In this document: piece by piece, positions 10,196 through 18,863 of the stretch
How positions within the stretch are numbered: position 1 is the first letter of the stretch
How the letters are laid out: every line of letters begins with the position of its first letter
Assembly (NCBI RefSeq): GCF_019084045.1
Contig: NZ_JAHRED010000002.1
Span: 591,233 to 655,232, forward strand
DNA from: Paeniglutamicibacter quisquiliarum
Lineage (GTDB): Bacteria; Actinomycetota; Actinomycetes; Actinomycetales; Micrococcaceae
DNA length: 64,000 bases
Reading direction: 5' to 3'
The notes under the pieces: model-generated
Told to the model about the DNA's origin: nothing
Databases searched by the model: none
What the model saw: the letters and a program-made list of their open reading frames with translations, nothing else
Position numbers and translations under genes: made by a program

Positions 10196-11536
10196 ATGTA
10201 TGAGTGGATCATGATCGGCATCGGCCTGGTCCTCACGGTTGGCACCGGATTGTTCGTTGCCTCCGAATTCGCCTTGGTCAACCTCGACCGGCACGAACTC
10301 GAGGCCCGCGCCGAGCGCGGCGAAAAGCGCCTGGGCACCACCATCAAGGCCCTGAAGATCACCTCGACACATCTCTCCAGCGCCCAACTCGGGATCACCC
10401 TGACCACGCTGCTGACCGGTTACACCTTCGAGCCAGCGATCAGCTCGCTGCTGCGCGGCCCCCTGCTGGGCGCCGGCGTCCCCTCGTCCGTGGTCCCTGG
10501 CATTGGCGCCGTCATCGGCATCTTCCTGGCCACCGTGTTCTCCATGGTGATCGGCGAACTGGTGCCCAAGAACTTCGCCCTGGCACTCCCGCTGGCCACC
10601 GCCAAGGTGGTGGTGCCCTTCCAGGCGGCCTTCACCGCGGTGTTCAAGCCGGTGATCCTGCTGTTCAACAACACCGCCAACTCCATCATCCGCTCCTTCG
10701 GCATCGAGCCGAAGGAGGAGCTCTCCGGGGCGCGGACAGCCGAGGAGCTCAGCTCCCTGGTCCGCCGCTCCGCGCTGGAGGGCATGCTGGATACCGACCA
10801 CGCGACGCTGCTGCACCGCACGCTGCGCTTCTCCGACCACACCGCGGCCGACGTGATGACCCCGCGCGTGCGCATGATCGCCGTCGAGGCGACGGCCAGC
10901 GCGCAGGACATCGTCAAGACCGCCACGCTCACCGGGTTCTCCCGCTTCCCCGTCATCGGGCGGGACCGCGACGAGATCCTGGGCGTCGTGCACCTCAAGC
11001 AGGCGTTCGCCATCCCCTTGGAGGCCCGCGGCACCGTGGCCGCCACCGCACTGATGAGCGCGCCGCTGATGGTGCCCGAATCCATGGGCGTCGACTCGCT
11101 GCTGGGGCGCCTGCGCAAGCACGGCCTGCAGGTAGCCATCGTCTCGGACGAGCACGGCGGAACCGCCGGCATCGTCACCCTCGAGGACCTCGTGGAGGAA
11201 CTCGTCGGCGAGCTCGAGGACGAGCACGACCGTGCCCGTGTCGGCGTGCTGACGACCGGGCGCTCGGTCACCTTCGATGCGTCGCTGCGCCCGGACGAGC
11301 TGCTGGACCGCACCGGCATCTCCGTGCCCGACGGCGAGGACTACGACACCGTGGCCGGCTTCGTCGCCGACGAGCTGGACAGGATTCCGGAGCCCGGGGA
11401 CGAGGTCCAGCTTGACGGCGGCACGCTGCGCGTCGAACGGGTCGTGGGCACCCACGTCCAGCGCCTGAAATTCACCCCCGACCCGACGCCCGGGAACCCG
11501 GCCGCGGACGAGACCACCCTGGAGCAGAGTCGATGA
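10196..11536 (+). CDS. CNNM/CorC-HlyC family membrane protein (DUF21 + CBS pair + CorC_HlyC)
   Basis: 446 residues. An N-terminal DUF21/CNNM domain (about residues 1-190) with membrane helices, e.g. IMIGIGLVLTVGTGLFVASEFALV, contains SSAQLGITLTTLLTGYTFEP and VIGELVPKN. A tandem CBS pair follows (HTAADVMTPRVRMIAVE; GGTAGIVTLEDLVEELVGEL), and then a C-terminal CorC_HlyC transporter-associated domain. Such proteins are linked to Mg2+/Co2+ homeostasis; the older name hemolysin is misleading. The RBS GGAGAGG lies 8-9 bases upstream of ATG 10196. It overlaps the next paralogous gene by 4 bp (ATGA). Confidence 0.93.
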   Translation: MYEWIMIGIGLVLTVGTGLFVASEFALVNLDRHELEARAERGEKRLGTTIKALKITSTHLSSAQLGITLTTLLTGYTFEPAISSLLRGPLLGAGVPSSVVPGIGAVIGIFLATVFSMVIGELVPKNFALALPLATAKVVVPFQAAFTAVFKPVILLFNNTANSIIRSFGIEPKEELSGARTAEELSSLVRRSALEGMLDTDHATLLHRTLRFSDHTAADVMTPRVRMIAVEATASAQDIVKTATLTGFSRFPVIGRDRDEILGVVHLKQAFAIPLEARGTVAATALMSAPLMVPESMGVDSLLGRLRKHGLQVAIVSDEHGGTAGIVTLEDLVEELVGELEDEHDRARVGVLTTGRSVTFDASLRPDELLDRTGISVPDGEDYDTVAGFVADELDRIPEPGDEVQLDGGTLRVERVVGTHVQRLKFTPDPTPGNPAADETTLEQSR

Positions 11537-12573
11537 GCGAGTACCTACCCGGAATCATCTGGCTGGTGGTGCTGCTGGTCATCAACGCGTTCTTCGTCGG
11601 CGCCGAGTTCGCCGTGATCTCCGCCCGCCGCTCGCAGATCGAGCCCAAGGCGGAGGCCGGCTCCAAGGCGGCCAAGACCACGCTGTGGGCCATGGAGCAC
11701 GCGACGCTGATGCTTGCCACCAGCCAGCTGGGCATCACCGTGTGCTCGCTGGTCATCCTGAACGTCTCCGAGCCGGCGATCCACCACCTGCTGGAAATCC
11801 CGCTGGGGTTCACCACGCTCTCGGCCGAGGCCATCGGCGTGATCGCCTTCATCACCGCTCTGCTGCTGGTCACCTTCCTGCACGTGGTCATCGGCGAGAT
11901 GGTCCCGAAGAACATCTCCTTCTCGGTGCCCACGCGCGCCGCCCTGCTGCTGGCTCCCCCGCTGGTGCTGGTGGCCCGCATCTTCAAGCCGGTGATCTGG
12001 ACGCTGAACGGCATCGCGAACTCCGTGCTGCGGCTCTTCAAGGTCGAGCCCAAGGACGAGGCCACCAGCGCCTTCACCCTCGACGAGGTGGCGGGCATCG
12101 TCGAGCAGTCAACGCGCGACGGGGTGCTCTCCGACGCCAGCGGCACCCTGGGCAAGGCGTTCGAGTTCACCTCCAAGAAGGTCTCCGACGTCGAGGTGCC
12201 GATCGGGGCCATCGTGTTGCTTCCCCAGGAATCCTCCCCGGCCGACATCCAGCGAACGGTGGCCAGGCACGGCTATTCCCGTTACATCCTGGTGAATCCG
12301 GAAGGCGAACCGTCCGGCTACCTGCACCTGAAGGACGTCATGGACCTCACCACCCCGCAGGCCTTCGCCGCCGCGGTCCCGGCCAAGCGCATCAGGACCC
12401 TGGCCTCCGTCTTCGGCGGAAGCGAGCTGGAGGATGCGCTGGCGGCCATGCGCCGCAGCGGATCCCACGTGGCCCGCGTGTTTGACGCCGAGGGCGCCAC
12501 CACCGGCGTGCTCTTCCTGGAGGACATCATCGAGGAACTGGTCGGCGAGGTGCAGGACGCCACCAGCGCCTAG
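11533..12573 (+). CDS. CNNM/CorC-HlyC family membrane protein (DUF21 + CBS pair)
   Basis: 346 residues, a paralogue of the upstream gene lacking the C-terminal CorC_HlyC domain. The DUF21 part has LVVLLVINAFFVGAEFAVIS, ATSQLGITVCSLVI and HVVIGEMVPKNISF. The CBS pair ends GVLFLEDIIEELVGEV. Start and stop overlap the upstream gene by 4 bp. The long-form/short-form tandem arrangement is common in actinobacteria and suggests hetero-oligomers. A strong terminator follows 30 bp downstream. Confidence 0.92.
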   Translation: MSEYLPGIIWLVVLLVINAFFVGAEFAVISARRSQIEPKAEAGSKAAKTTLWAMEHATLMLATSQLGITVCSLVILNVSEPAIHHLLEIPLGFTTLSAEAIGVIAFITALLLVTFLHVVIGEMVPKNISFSVPTRAALLLAPPLVLVARIFKPVIWTLNGIANSVLRLFKVEPKDEATSAFTLDEVAGIVEQSTRDGVLSDASGTLGKAFEFTSKKVSDVEVPIGAIVLLPQESSPADIQRTVARHGYSRYILVNPEGEPSGYLHLKDVMDLTTPQAFAAAVPAKRIRTLASVFGGSELEDALAAMRRSGSHVARVFDAEGATTGVLFLEDIIEELVGEVQDATSA

Positions 12574-12601
12574 GCAACCCCACCGCCGCTGCGGCAGCGA
12601 G

Positions 12602-12634
12602 AACGGCCCATCTCCCGATCGGGGATGGGCCGTT
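12602..12634. terminator. Intrinsic terminator shared by the CorC-like operon and pstS
   Basis: A 14-bp stem (AACGGCCCATCTCC paired with GGGGATGGGCCGTT, one wobble) followed on the plus strand by TTTTCGTTCG. It lies between convergent genes and can serve both. Confidence 0.85.
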
Positions 12635-12660
12635 TTCGTTCGTTCCGGTGCCGGGGGGAT

Positions 12661-13815
12661 TTACCGGCGCAGCGTGATCGAATCGATCGCCGCGGCTGCC
12701 TCGGTGGCAAGTTCCTTGGGCATCGGCGCGCTCTTGGCCGAATCGGCGGCGACCTGCTGGCCCTCGTCGCTGACGACGTAGTGGCCGAAGGCCTTGACCA
12801 ACTCCACCGTGTTCGGATCGGTGTAGCCGCTGCAGACGATGAAGTAGGAGACCAGGACCAGCGGGTAGGCTCCGGGCTTGGTGGTGCCACGGTCAAGTTC
12901 CAGGGCAATGTCGTTGGCGCCGCGGCCGGGGACCCGGTGCGAGGCGGTGACGGCAATTGCCGCCGACTCGCCGCTGACCGCCACGAAGGAATCGCCCACG
13001 CGCAGTTTTCCCTTGCCCAGGGTCTTGTCAACGAGCGAGTCATCGGCGTAGGTCACCGCACCCTCGGTGCGGGCCACCGTGGTCACGACGCCGGAGTTTC
13101 CCTGCGCCTGCTCGCTGCCCAGCCCGCCGGGCCAGGAGCCGGAGGGGTCATGCGTCCAGTTATCGGGGGCGGCGGCGTGCAGGTAGTCGGTGAAGTTCTC
13201 GGTGGTGCCCGAGTCGTCCGAGCGGGCGACGGCCGTCAGCGGGACATCGGGGATGGAAACGCCGGGGTTCAGTTCCTCGATGGCGGGGTCCTGCCACGAG
13301 GTGATCTTGCCGCTGAAGATCTTCGCGATGGTCGCGGCATCGAAGTTCAGTTCCTTGATGCCCGGCAGGTTGAACGCGACGGAAATCGGCGAGATGTAGG
13401 TGGGGATGTTGATGGCGCCTTCCGGCCCGCATATCTCCTGGGAGCGGGCCACTTCCGATTCCTTCAGGTAGGCGTCGGAGCCGGCGAAGTTGGTGGCGCC
13501 GGCCAACAGGCCCGCGCGTCCCGCACCGGAGCCCACCGAGGCGTATTGCACCTGCACCTTGGGGTGCATCGTGGCGAATCCGCCGATCCAGGCGTTCATG
13601 GCGGAGTTCTGTGCGCTGGAGCCGCCGCCGGTGACGGTGCCCGAGAGGTTGGAGGTGTTGTTCTCCGCCGCCTGGCGTTGTGCCTCGCCCAGCGGGTAGT
13701 CGGCGCCGCAGCCGGTGAGCACCAGGCCGAGGCCAAGAACCGCCGCAATCCGCCGCTTTGGCAGGGCATGGAATACGGGCACGGCGGCCATCGGGTTTTC
13801 AGCCTGGTGCGGCAA
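12661..13815 (-). CDS. pstS: Phosphate ABC transporter substrate-binding lipoprotein PstS
   Basis: 384 residues, exported and lipid-anchored: basic PKRRIAAVLGLGLVLTGC with lipobox LTGC, then the phosphate-binding fold (GTVTGGGSSAQNSAMNAWIGGF, FAGSDAYL, NLPGIKELNF, IFSGKITSWQDPAI, VARSDDSGTTENFTDYL). I use TTG 13815 because AGGAGG stands five bases before it. No pstC, pstA or pstB is adjacent, which is unusual, since pst genes normally form one operon. It may be an extra copy feeding a transporter encoded elsewhere. A clear PHO box was not found upstream. Confidence 0.93.
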   Translation of the reverse strand: MPHQAENPMAAVPVFHALPKRRIAAVLGLGLVLTGCGADYPLGEAQRQAAENNTSNLSGTVTGGGSSAQNSAMNAWIGGFATMHPKVQVQYASVGSGAGRAGLLAGATNFAGSDAYLKESEVARSQEICGPEGAINIPTYISPISVAFNLPGIKELNFDAATIAKIFSGKITSWQDPAIEELNPGVSIPDVPLTAVARSDDSGTTENFTDYLHAAAPDNWTHDPSGSWPGGLGSEQAQGNSGVVTTVARTEGAVTYADDSLVDKTLGKGKLRVGDSFVAVSGESAAIAVTASHRVPGRGANDIALELDRGTTKPGAYPLVLVSYFIVCSGYTDPNTVELVKAFGHYVVSDEGQQVAADSAKSAPMPKELATEAAAAIDSITLRR

Positions 13816-14043
13816 GGAGTCCTCCTGGTTAACAACAAATGATCAGAACCTAGTCGACCATAACTCGCCCGCTGTCCGCCAACTGAACTTGCAGGCGGTG
13901 AGTTCTATTAAGCAGGAACTATCCAGGGCGACGAAAATACCAAAGACACCACGTCAACTAGGTAATACCCAGCGGTCAACGGTTATGCCCAGAACGCTGG
14001 CCCAACGCGGCGACCAAAGTCGATGCGACAGTCCTGACGCCGC

Positions 14044-15478
14044 CTACTGCCGCCGACGGGGTGGCGGCGCGGATACCGGATGCACCCGGTAGTAGTCGGT
14101 GCCGGGCATCCGCGGTGCAGTGGAGGTGTGGACGTGGCGGCTGGAGGTGGTGACCCGCAGCGTATGCCTGTCCCCGGGGATCGGGGATTCCTCCCAACCG
14201 GGTGCCTCCTTGGTCGCATTGCACCAGGCGCACCGTGAACTGGCATTCTCCGCCCGGGTCGCCCCGCCGCGGGCGGATTGGACGACGTGGTCAAGGTGTT
14301 GGATCCGGCCGCCGCAGTACGGGGTGCGGCAGAACTGGTCGCGCACGTTGATGAACTGTTTCAGCCCGCCGGAAAACAGGCGGGTCTTCTGGTCCATGGC
14401 GACCAGGTCTCCGGTGCCCGGAGCGGTATAGAGGCGCGGACCAAGGAATCGAGCGGGTTGGCCGGATTCCCGGCGAACAGCTCACGTGCCTTTTGGGCGG
14501 ATATGATGCCGTAGCCCTGCAAGTACGCCGGTTCGGGATGCCCCTGGAATAGCGTCCGGTCGGTCATCACCACGCCCAATTGCACGGGAAAGCTGGCGGG
14601 ATCGCTGACGCCGGTCAGCGCTTCCAGCACGGTGTCGGCGGCGACTTGGGCACAGTTGCGCCCGTCGCCTGCGGCCTGTGCGCGGCCGGTTTCCCGGGCG
14701 AGGACCTGGGCAATCGCCACTCCGTATTCGGTGGGCAGTATTCCGACGAGCTTCATCCGGTGCGCGTCGAGCGGATAGATGTTGACGTAGCGATCCTTCA
14801 TCGCCTTGGCTGCCAGGTCCGTCTCTTTGTCGCTCACGTAGGCCAGGGCCCAGTGCCGGACCATCGAGGCAAGTTTCGTCCCGCCAAGCCCGAAGCAGGT
14901 GTGCACGTCGGTGAACAGACGGGCGTCGATCTCCCCCTGGCCGCCGGGTCCAGGTGCCGCGTTTCGCGGTAGATGATCTGCGCCTCGGCCGCATTGACCA
15001 CCCCGTATTTCAGTCCCTGCAGGGTGAAGGGCAGCCCGGAGACGAGCAGCCGGCAGAAGTTCACGTACTCAACCCCGGAACGCGGGGACTCGTGCCGCGC
15101 CATGGCTACATCGGCACCGATGCCCCACTCCGGGTGCTTCTGGCGCACCCCGCGCTCGGCGCGGTCCGAGGTGACGGCATCCACGTGGGCACAGGTGATT
15201 TCGGCCTGCACGGCGCCGGCGCAGGATTTCAGGGACTCCAGCGCGCCGATCCCCTCGACCATCTCGAATGGCTCGACCTCAATGGGGGTCCGGCCCAGCG
15301 CCAGTGTCACCGTGCGGATCCCGTCCACCCCGGTCAGGGCGAGGTACTCGGCAAGGAACGCGTCCATGTCCAGGCCGCGGCCCACCAACGCACCGTAGGA
15401 CAGCTCATCCGGCAGCACATCGGTACGAACAGCATCTGTGATGCTGCCGGAACCCGGGCCCGATGACGACGTTGCCAT
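14044..15478 (-). pseudogene. DUF222 / HNH endonuclease-like gene, broken by two frameshifts
   Basis: Three overlapping frames together make one DUF222 + HNH protein of the 13E12-repeat type common in high-GC actinobacteria. Segment 1 (15478 to ~14938) ends at ETRHLDPAARG. Segment 2 resumes in another frame with LFTDVHTCFGLGG and runs to LDSLVR. Segment 3 (LYTAPGTGDLVAMDQ onward) holds the HNH motif HLDHVVQSARGGATRAENA with RCAWCNATK. Shift 1 lies in a run of five G/C at 14933-14937; shift 2 is near 14429-14437. Each is explained by one missing base. Both could be homopolymer sequencing errors or genuine decay. Confidence 0.85.
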
Positions 15479-15606
15479 GAACCCAGTCTAGAAAAGCGCA
15501 CCGACAGTTTGGACTCCGAAAGTCGGCAGCCCGATGAAAACCTCGATTGACTTCGGTGCAGGCAAATTGAACCAGGACCTCGGCAAGCCGGCTCCGGAAA
15601 CCCTGG

Positions 15607-17052
15607 CTACTTGCCCTGGTCGCCCACCAGTTCGGCGTGGCCGTGCAGCGTTCCGGTGGCGAATCCGATGGACACCGGTTGCGGCCCGCAGCATGATTCC
15701 GCCTCGGCCTCGGGCGTCGGCGCAGTACATCCGGCGGCCTGTTCCCCGGTCGCCGGGGAGTCGCAGGAACCGCCCAGGTCGGTGGAGCAGACGCCGGTTT
15801 CGGGTAGCTGCAGTTCGAGATTGTCGGCGGCGTCCCGGTCCCCGGCCAGCGAGGCGGCGATCGAGCGCACCTGCTCGTATCCGGTGGCCATGAGGAAGGT
15901 CGGGGCACGCCCGTAGCTCTTCATGCCCGCAATGTAGAAGTCGGGTTCGGGATGGGCCAGGATGCGTTCCCCGTGGGCGGAGACCGTGCCACAGCTGTGG
16001 AACTCCGGATCGATGAGCGGGCCGAGCTTGCGCGGGGCCTCCACGATTTCATCCAGATCCAGGCGAAGTTCCGAAAGCATGGAAAGCTCGGGGCGGAACC
16101 CTGTGGAGGGCACCACCAGGTCGACCTCCAGCATCCGTCCGTCGGCGAGGCCGACTTCGAGTCTGTCGCCGCGCCCAAGGCTGGAGATTGAAACGTTTTC
16201 AAGAATCGAGATGTCGCCGTTTTCGACAAAGCGGCGCAGGGAAGTGCCCAGCTGGCCGCGGGCGGGCAGTTCGTCCGCCGCCCCGCCGCCGTAGAGGCGG
16301 ATGGGGTTGGCAACCCCGCGCAGGCCCCACAGGATTCGGGTGTCGGGGTGCCGCTGGCGCAGCCGGCCCAGGCTGATCAATGTGTTGGCAGCGGAGTGGC
16401 CGGAACCCAGCACCAGGACGGTCTTGCCGGCGAAATGCTCTCGGCCCGCCCCCAGCGGATCGGGAAGCGGGGAGGTGACGAAGCCCGTTGCCCGGGCTTC
16501 GGCCTCGCCGTTCGCCTCGATGCCGGAGCGGCCCACGGGGTTGGGGTTCCCCCAGGTTCCCGAGGCGTCGATGACGGCCCGGGCCAGCAGGTCCTCGGGG
16601 CCCCATGCGGTGGCGGTGCGCACCAGGAAGAGGGAGCCGTCGCGGCCGTGGGTGCGCGCCTTGTCAATCCCCCCACCGTCGGGCTGGATCCGGGTGATGG
16701 CGGTGACGCGGTGCCCATAACTGATCGTGGGCGCGATCCTCGGGTGGGCCGCCAACGGCTCGAGGTATTCCTCAACCAATTCCGCGCCGGTGGGGAGCCG
16801 GGTTTCGCGCGGTGCTTGCCAATCCCCGGCGTAGCCGTCCACGGGGGTTTCCAGCAGCCGACGGGACGCCGCATCAATGTTCCAGCGCCAGGTGGAGAAG
16901 AGCCTGATGTGCCCCCACTGCCGGATGGCCGCACCGGGGCCGCGCCCTGCCTCGAGCACGCGGACCTCCTGCCCGCGTTCGAGCAGGTGTGCCGCGGCGG
17001 CCAGCCCGATGGGTCCGGCGCCGATGACAATCACCGGGTAGGTCTCGTTCAT
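15607..17052 (-). CDS. FAD/NAD(P)-dependent flavoprotein monooxygenase of the arsenic locus, Cys-rich tail
   Basis: 481 residues. FAD-binding VIVIGAGPIGLAAAAHL at the N-terminus, a second dinucleotide motif VLVLGSGHSAANT in the middle, and a DLVVPSTGFRP ATG-box-like segment place it with two-dinucleotide-binding flavoproteins such as ArsO. The last ~70 residues are unusual: five Cys (VCST, SCD, GCT, SCCGP) followed by VSIGFATGTLHGH, suited to binding As(III) or another soft metal. ATG 17052 is chosen over 17067 because AAGGAG lies 7 bases upstream. It is divergent from arsR across an ArsR-type operator, so it is probably arsenic-induced. The substrate is unproven. Confidence 0.8.
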   Translation of the reverse strand: MNETYPVIVIGAGPIGLAAAAHLLERGQEVRVLEAGRGPGAAIRQWGHIRLFSTWRWNIDAASRRLLETPVDGYAGDWQAPRETRLPTGAELVEEYLEPLAAHPRIAPTISYGHRVTAITRIQPDGGGIDKARTHGRDGSLFLVRTATAWGPEDLLARAVIDASGTWGNPNPVGRSGIEANGEAEARATGFVTSPLPDPLGAGREHFAGKTVLVLGSGHSAANTLISLGRLRQRHPDTRILWGLRGVANPIRLYGGGAADELPARGQLGTSLRRFVENGDISILENVSISSLGRGDRLEVGLADGRMLEVDLVVPSTGFRPELSMLSELRLDLDEIVEAPRKLGPLIDPEFHSCGTVSAHGERILAHPEPDFYIAGMKSYGRAPTFLMATGYEQVRSIAASLAGDRDAADNLELQLPETGVCSTDLGGSCDSPATGEQAAGCTAPTPEAEAESCCGPQPVSIGFATGTLHGHAELVGDQGK

Positions 17053-17149
17053 GGGGTTCTCCTTCATTGGGGAGTCGACGGCTTGGCGGTGATGTGGTCC
17101 GCGTCGGCGGGCGTGGAGGTGGACTTCGGGGCCGTCCCTCTCCGGAAAT

Positions 17150-17208
17150 AATATATCGACGAACGTCGATATATTGAGTATCCTTGCCTATATCGACGAT
17201 TGTCAATC
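17150..17208. promoter_or_regulatory. ArsR-type operator region between the flavoprotein gene and arsR
   Basis: A perfect palindrome with 12-bp arms AATATATCGACG / CGTCGATATATT (17150-17161 and 17164-17175) separated by AA. A second, imperfect site TATATCGACGATTGTC follows at about 17190-17205. The AT-rich sites lie in the divergent promoter, as expected for ArsR repression of both transcripts. Confidence 0.85.
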
Positions 17209-17245
17209 TCCGCTGCGGAGTCGAAAAGAAAGCGACGGATGCCAC

Positions 17246-17632
17246 ATGTCCACAACGGTTGCCATCAATGCCCGCGAGGAAACCGCCTTGGTCTCCGCCG
17301 GCGACACGAACTCCCCTTGTTGCGTTCCCGCCCACGGGCAGGAAGCCCTCGAAGCCGCCGCGGCCGAGGCCCTCGCGGCGCGTTTCAAGGCGCTCGCCGA
17401 CCCCAACCGGCTGCGCATCCTGTCGATTGTCTCCTCGTCTCCCGAGGCCGAGACCTGCGTCTGCGACCTGTCCGAGCCCTTGGGACTGGGCCAGCCCACC
17501 GTCTCCCACCACCTGAAGATCATGGTCGAGGCCGGGCTGTTGAACCGCGAGAAGCGCGGCGTCTGGGCGTACTACTCGTTGGTTCCCGGCGCCCTGGACT
17601 CCCTGGCCGCAACACTCGCACCGAAGGCATGA
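17246..17632 (+). CDS. arsR: ArsR family metalloregulator
   Basis: 128-residue winged-helix repressor. The DNA-binding region reads ALADPNRLRILSIV ... LGQPTVSHHLKIMVEAGLL. Metal-sensing cysteines are at residues 71 and 73 (ETCVCDL, the classic As(III)/Sb(III) box). An extra N-terminal Cys pair at 25-26 (SPCCVP) could contribute a third ligand. ATG 17246 is preferred; the longer frame starts inside the operator. It overlaps arsC by 4 bp, so both are co-transcribed and autoregulated through the palindrome at 17150-17175. Confidence 0.93.
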   Translation: MSTTVAINAREETALVSAGDTNSPCCVPAHGQEALEAAAAEALAARFKALADPNRLRILSIVSSSPEAETCVCDLSEPLGLGQPTVSHHLKIMVEAGLLNREKRGVWAYYSLVPGALDSLAATLAPKA

Positions 17633-18093
17633 ACATGGAAGAGAGCGCACGCACACCCAGGAATCCGGCGGTCCTGTTCGTCTGCGTCAAGAACGGCGGC
17701 AAGTCACAGATGGCGGCCGGGCTCATGAGGCTGGAGGCCGGCAACGACGTAACCGTCAGCTCGGCGGGCACCAGGCCGGGGGCGGCAATCAATGCGCTTT
17801 CGGCGGAGGTGCTGGCGGACCTGGGCGTCGACATCAGTGCCGAGCGGTCAAAGGCGCTGACCGAGGAGCACATGCGCGAGGCCGGCCTGGTGGTGGTCCT
17901 GGGCGCCGAGGCCAAGGTTCCGGCACTCGACGGGGTCCGTGTGGAAACGTGGGAAACCGATGAACCGAGCGCCCGCGGCATCGAGGGCCGGGAGCGCATG
18001 GAATTGGTGCGCGATGACATCCACGCCCGCGTGAAGGACCTGGCGGCCCGGCTGCTGGGCAGCACGGGCCGCGAGGCGGGCCGGGGAGCCTAG
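17629..18093 (+). CDS. arsC: Arsenate reductase of the low-molecular-weight phosphatase fold (arsenate-mycothiol transferase type)
   Basis: 154 residues. The active-site loop CVKNGGKSQMAAGLM (Cys19) matches the actinobacterial ArsC1/ArsC2 type, where Lys replaces the Arg of the C-x5-R-S phosphatase loop; these enzymes conjugate arsenate with mycothiol for reduction by mycoredoxin. WETDEPSA carries the usual C-terminal Asp region. ATG 17629 overlaps the arsR stop (ATGA); ATG 17635 is an alternative. Its stop shares the bases CTAG with the convergent TetR gene. No arsenite efflux gene (acr3/arsB) follows. Confidence 0.9.
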   Translation: MNMEESARTPRNPAVLFVCVKNGGKSQMAAGLMRLEAGNDVTVSSAGTRPGAAINALSAEVLADLGVDISAERSKALTEEHMREAGLVVVLGAEAKVPALDGVRVETWETDEPSARGIEGRERMELVRDDIHARVKDLAARLLGSTGREAGRGA

Positions 18094-18767
18094 TCCCGGC
18101 CGATCCAGCGCGACAGGGATTCGAGAATCAACTCGAGGCCGATCGCGAATTCGTCGCCAAAGTCGTATCCCGGCTGCAGCACGTGTTCCGTGGCGATTTC
18201 CATCAGGTGCGGATACTGCCCGGTGGCAAACAACTGCACGATCGGATCGGTAATGCTCGCGGCGGTGTCGGGGCCGTTGAAGGGAAGCGCGGCCTCCTGC
18301 ATGGCAAAACCGTAGGTGTAGCTGTCCAGCAGGGCATAGGCATGGGCAGCGGCCTTCACCGAGAACCCGGCGCCGCGCAAGACGCCAAGGGTCGCATCGT
18401 GGTGGCGCAGCGTCGCCGGACCCGGCGCGGTGCGCGACTCCAGCAACCCGATGGCCCAGGGGTGGCGGCCCAGCGCGTCGCGCACCGAGGCCGCGCGGCG
18501 GCGCATTTCATCGTCCCAGTCCCCGTCGGCCGAGGGGACGTCGATCTCCGCATAGACCATGTCGACGATAGCGTCCAGGATCTCGCCCTTGTTCGCAACG
18601 TAGTAGTAGAGGGACATGGGCTTCACCTCCAGCGCCGCCGCCAGCGAGCGCATGGTCAGTGCCCCGATGCCGTCCCGGTCGGCAATCGAAACGGCGCAGG
18701 TGAGCACCCGTTCCCGGCTGAGCGGGATCCGCGCCGGTAATTTATCCTCTTTTTCCCTGGATTTCAT
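18090..18767 (-). CDS. TetR family transcriptional regulator (TetR_C type)
   Basis: 225 residues. HTH: LTCAVSIADRDGIGALTMRSLAAALEVKPMSLYYYVANKGEILDAIVD; then a C-terminal ligand-binding domain of the tetracycline-repressor class (HPWAIGLLESRTAPGPATLRHHDATLGVL, HAYALLDSYTYGF). Divergent from an NAD(P)-dependent alcohol dehydrogenase with 96 bp between them, which it most likely controls through repeats at 18788-18826. Confidence 0.9.
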   Translation of the reverse strand: MKSREKEDKLPARIPLSRERVLTCAVSIADRDGIGALTMRSLAAALEVKPMSLYYYVANKGEILDAIVDMVYAEIDVPSADGDWDDEMRRRAASVRDALGRHPWAIGLLESRTAPGPATLRHHDATLGVLRGAGFSVKAAAHAYALLDSYTYGFAMQEAALPFNGPDTAASITDPIVQLFATGQYPHLMEIATEHVLQPGYDFGDEFAIGLELILESLSRWIGRD

Positions 18768-18787
18768 GGCCCGATCCTATCGCATTT

Positions 18788-18826
18788 TCGTACTTTGTAA
18801 GTTAAGCTCTCGTACTAAGTAAGGTA
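18788..18826. promoter_or_regulatory. Repeated operator-like sites in the tetR / dehydrogenase divergent promoter
   Basis: Two direct copies of a 17-mer, TCGTACTTTGTAAGTTA (18788-18804) and TCGTACTAAGTAAGGTA (18810-18826), 22 bp apart. Each contains a small palindrome (ACTTTGTAAGT; ACTAAGT). The spacing of two helical turns fits two dimers of the adjacent TetR protein. Confidence 0.6.
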
Positions 18827-18863
18827 TCGACTGGCGAGGCCTTGCATACCGGAAGGAAACGCC

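Noticed and set aside
13816..13980. PHO box in front of pstS (GTTCA and CTCACC elements)
   Set aside because: The elements are not spaced as 11-bp direct repeats and match the consensus poorly, so I cannot support PhoP control.
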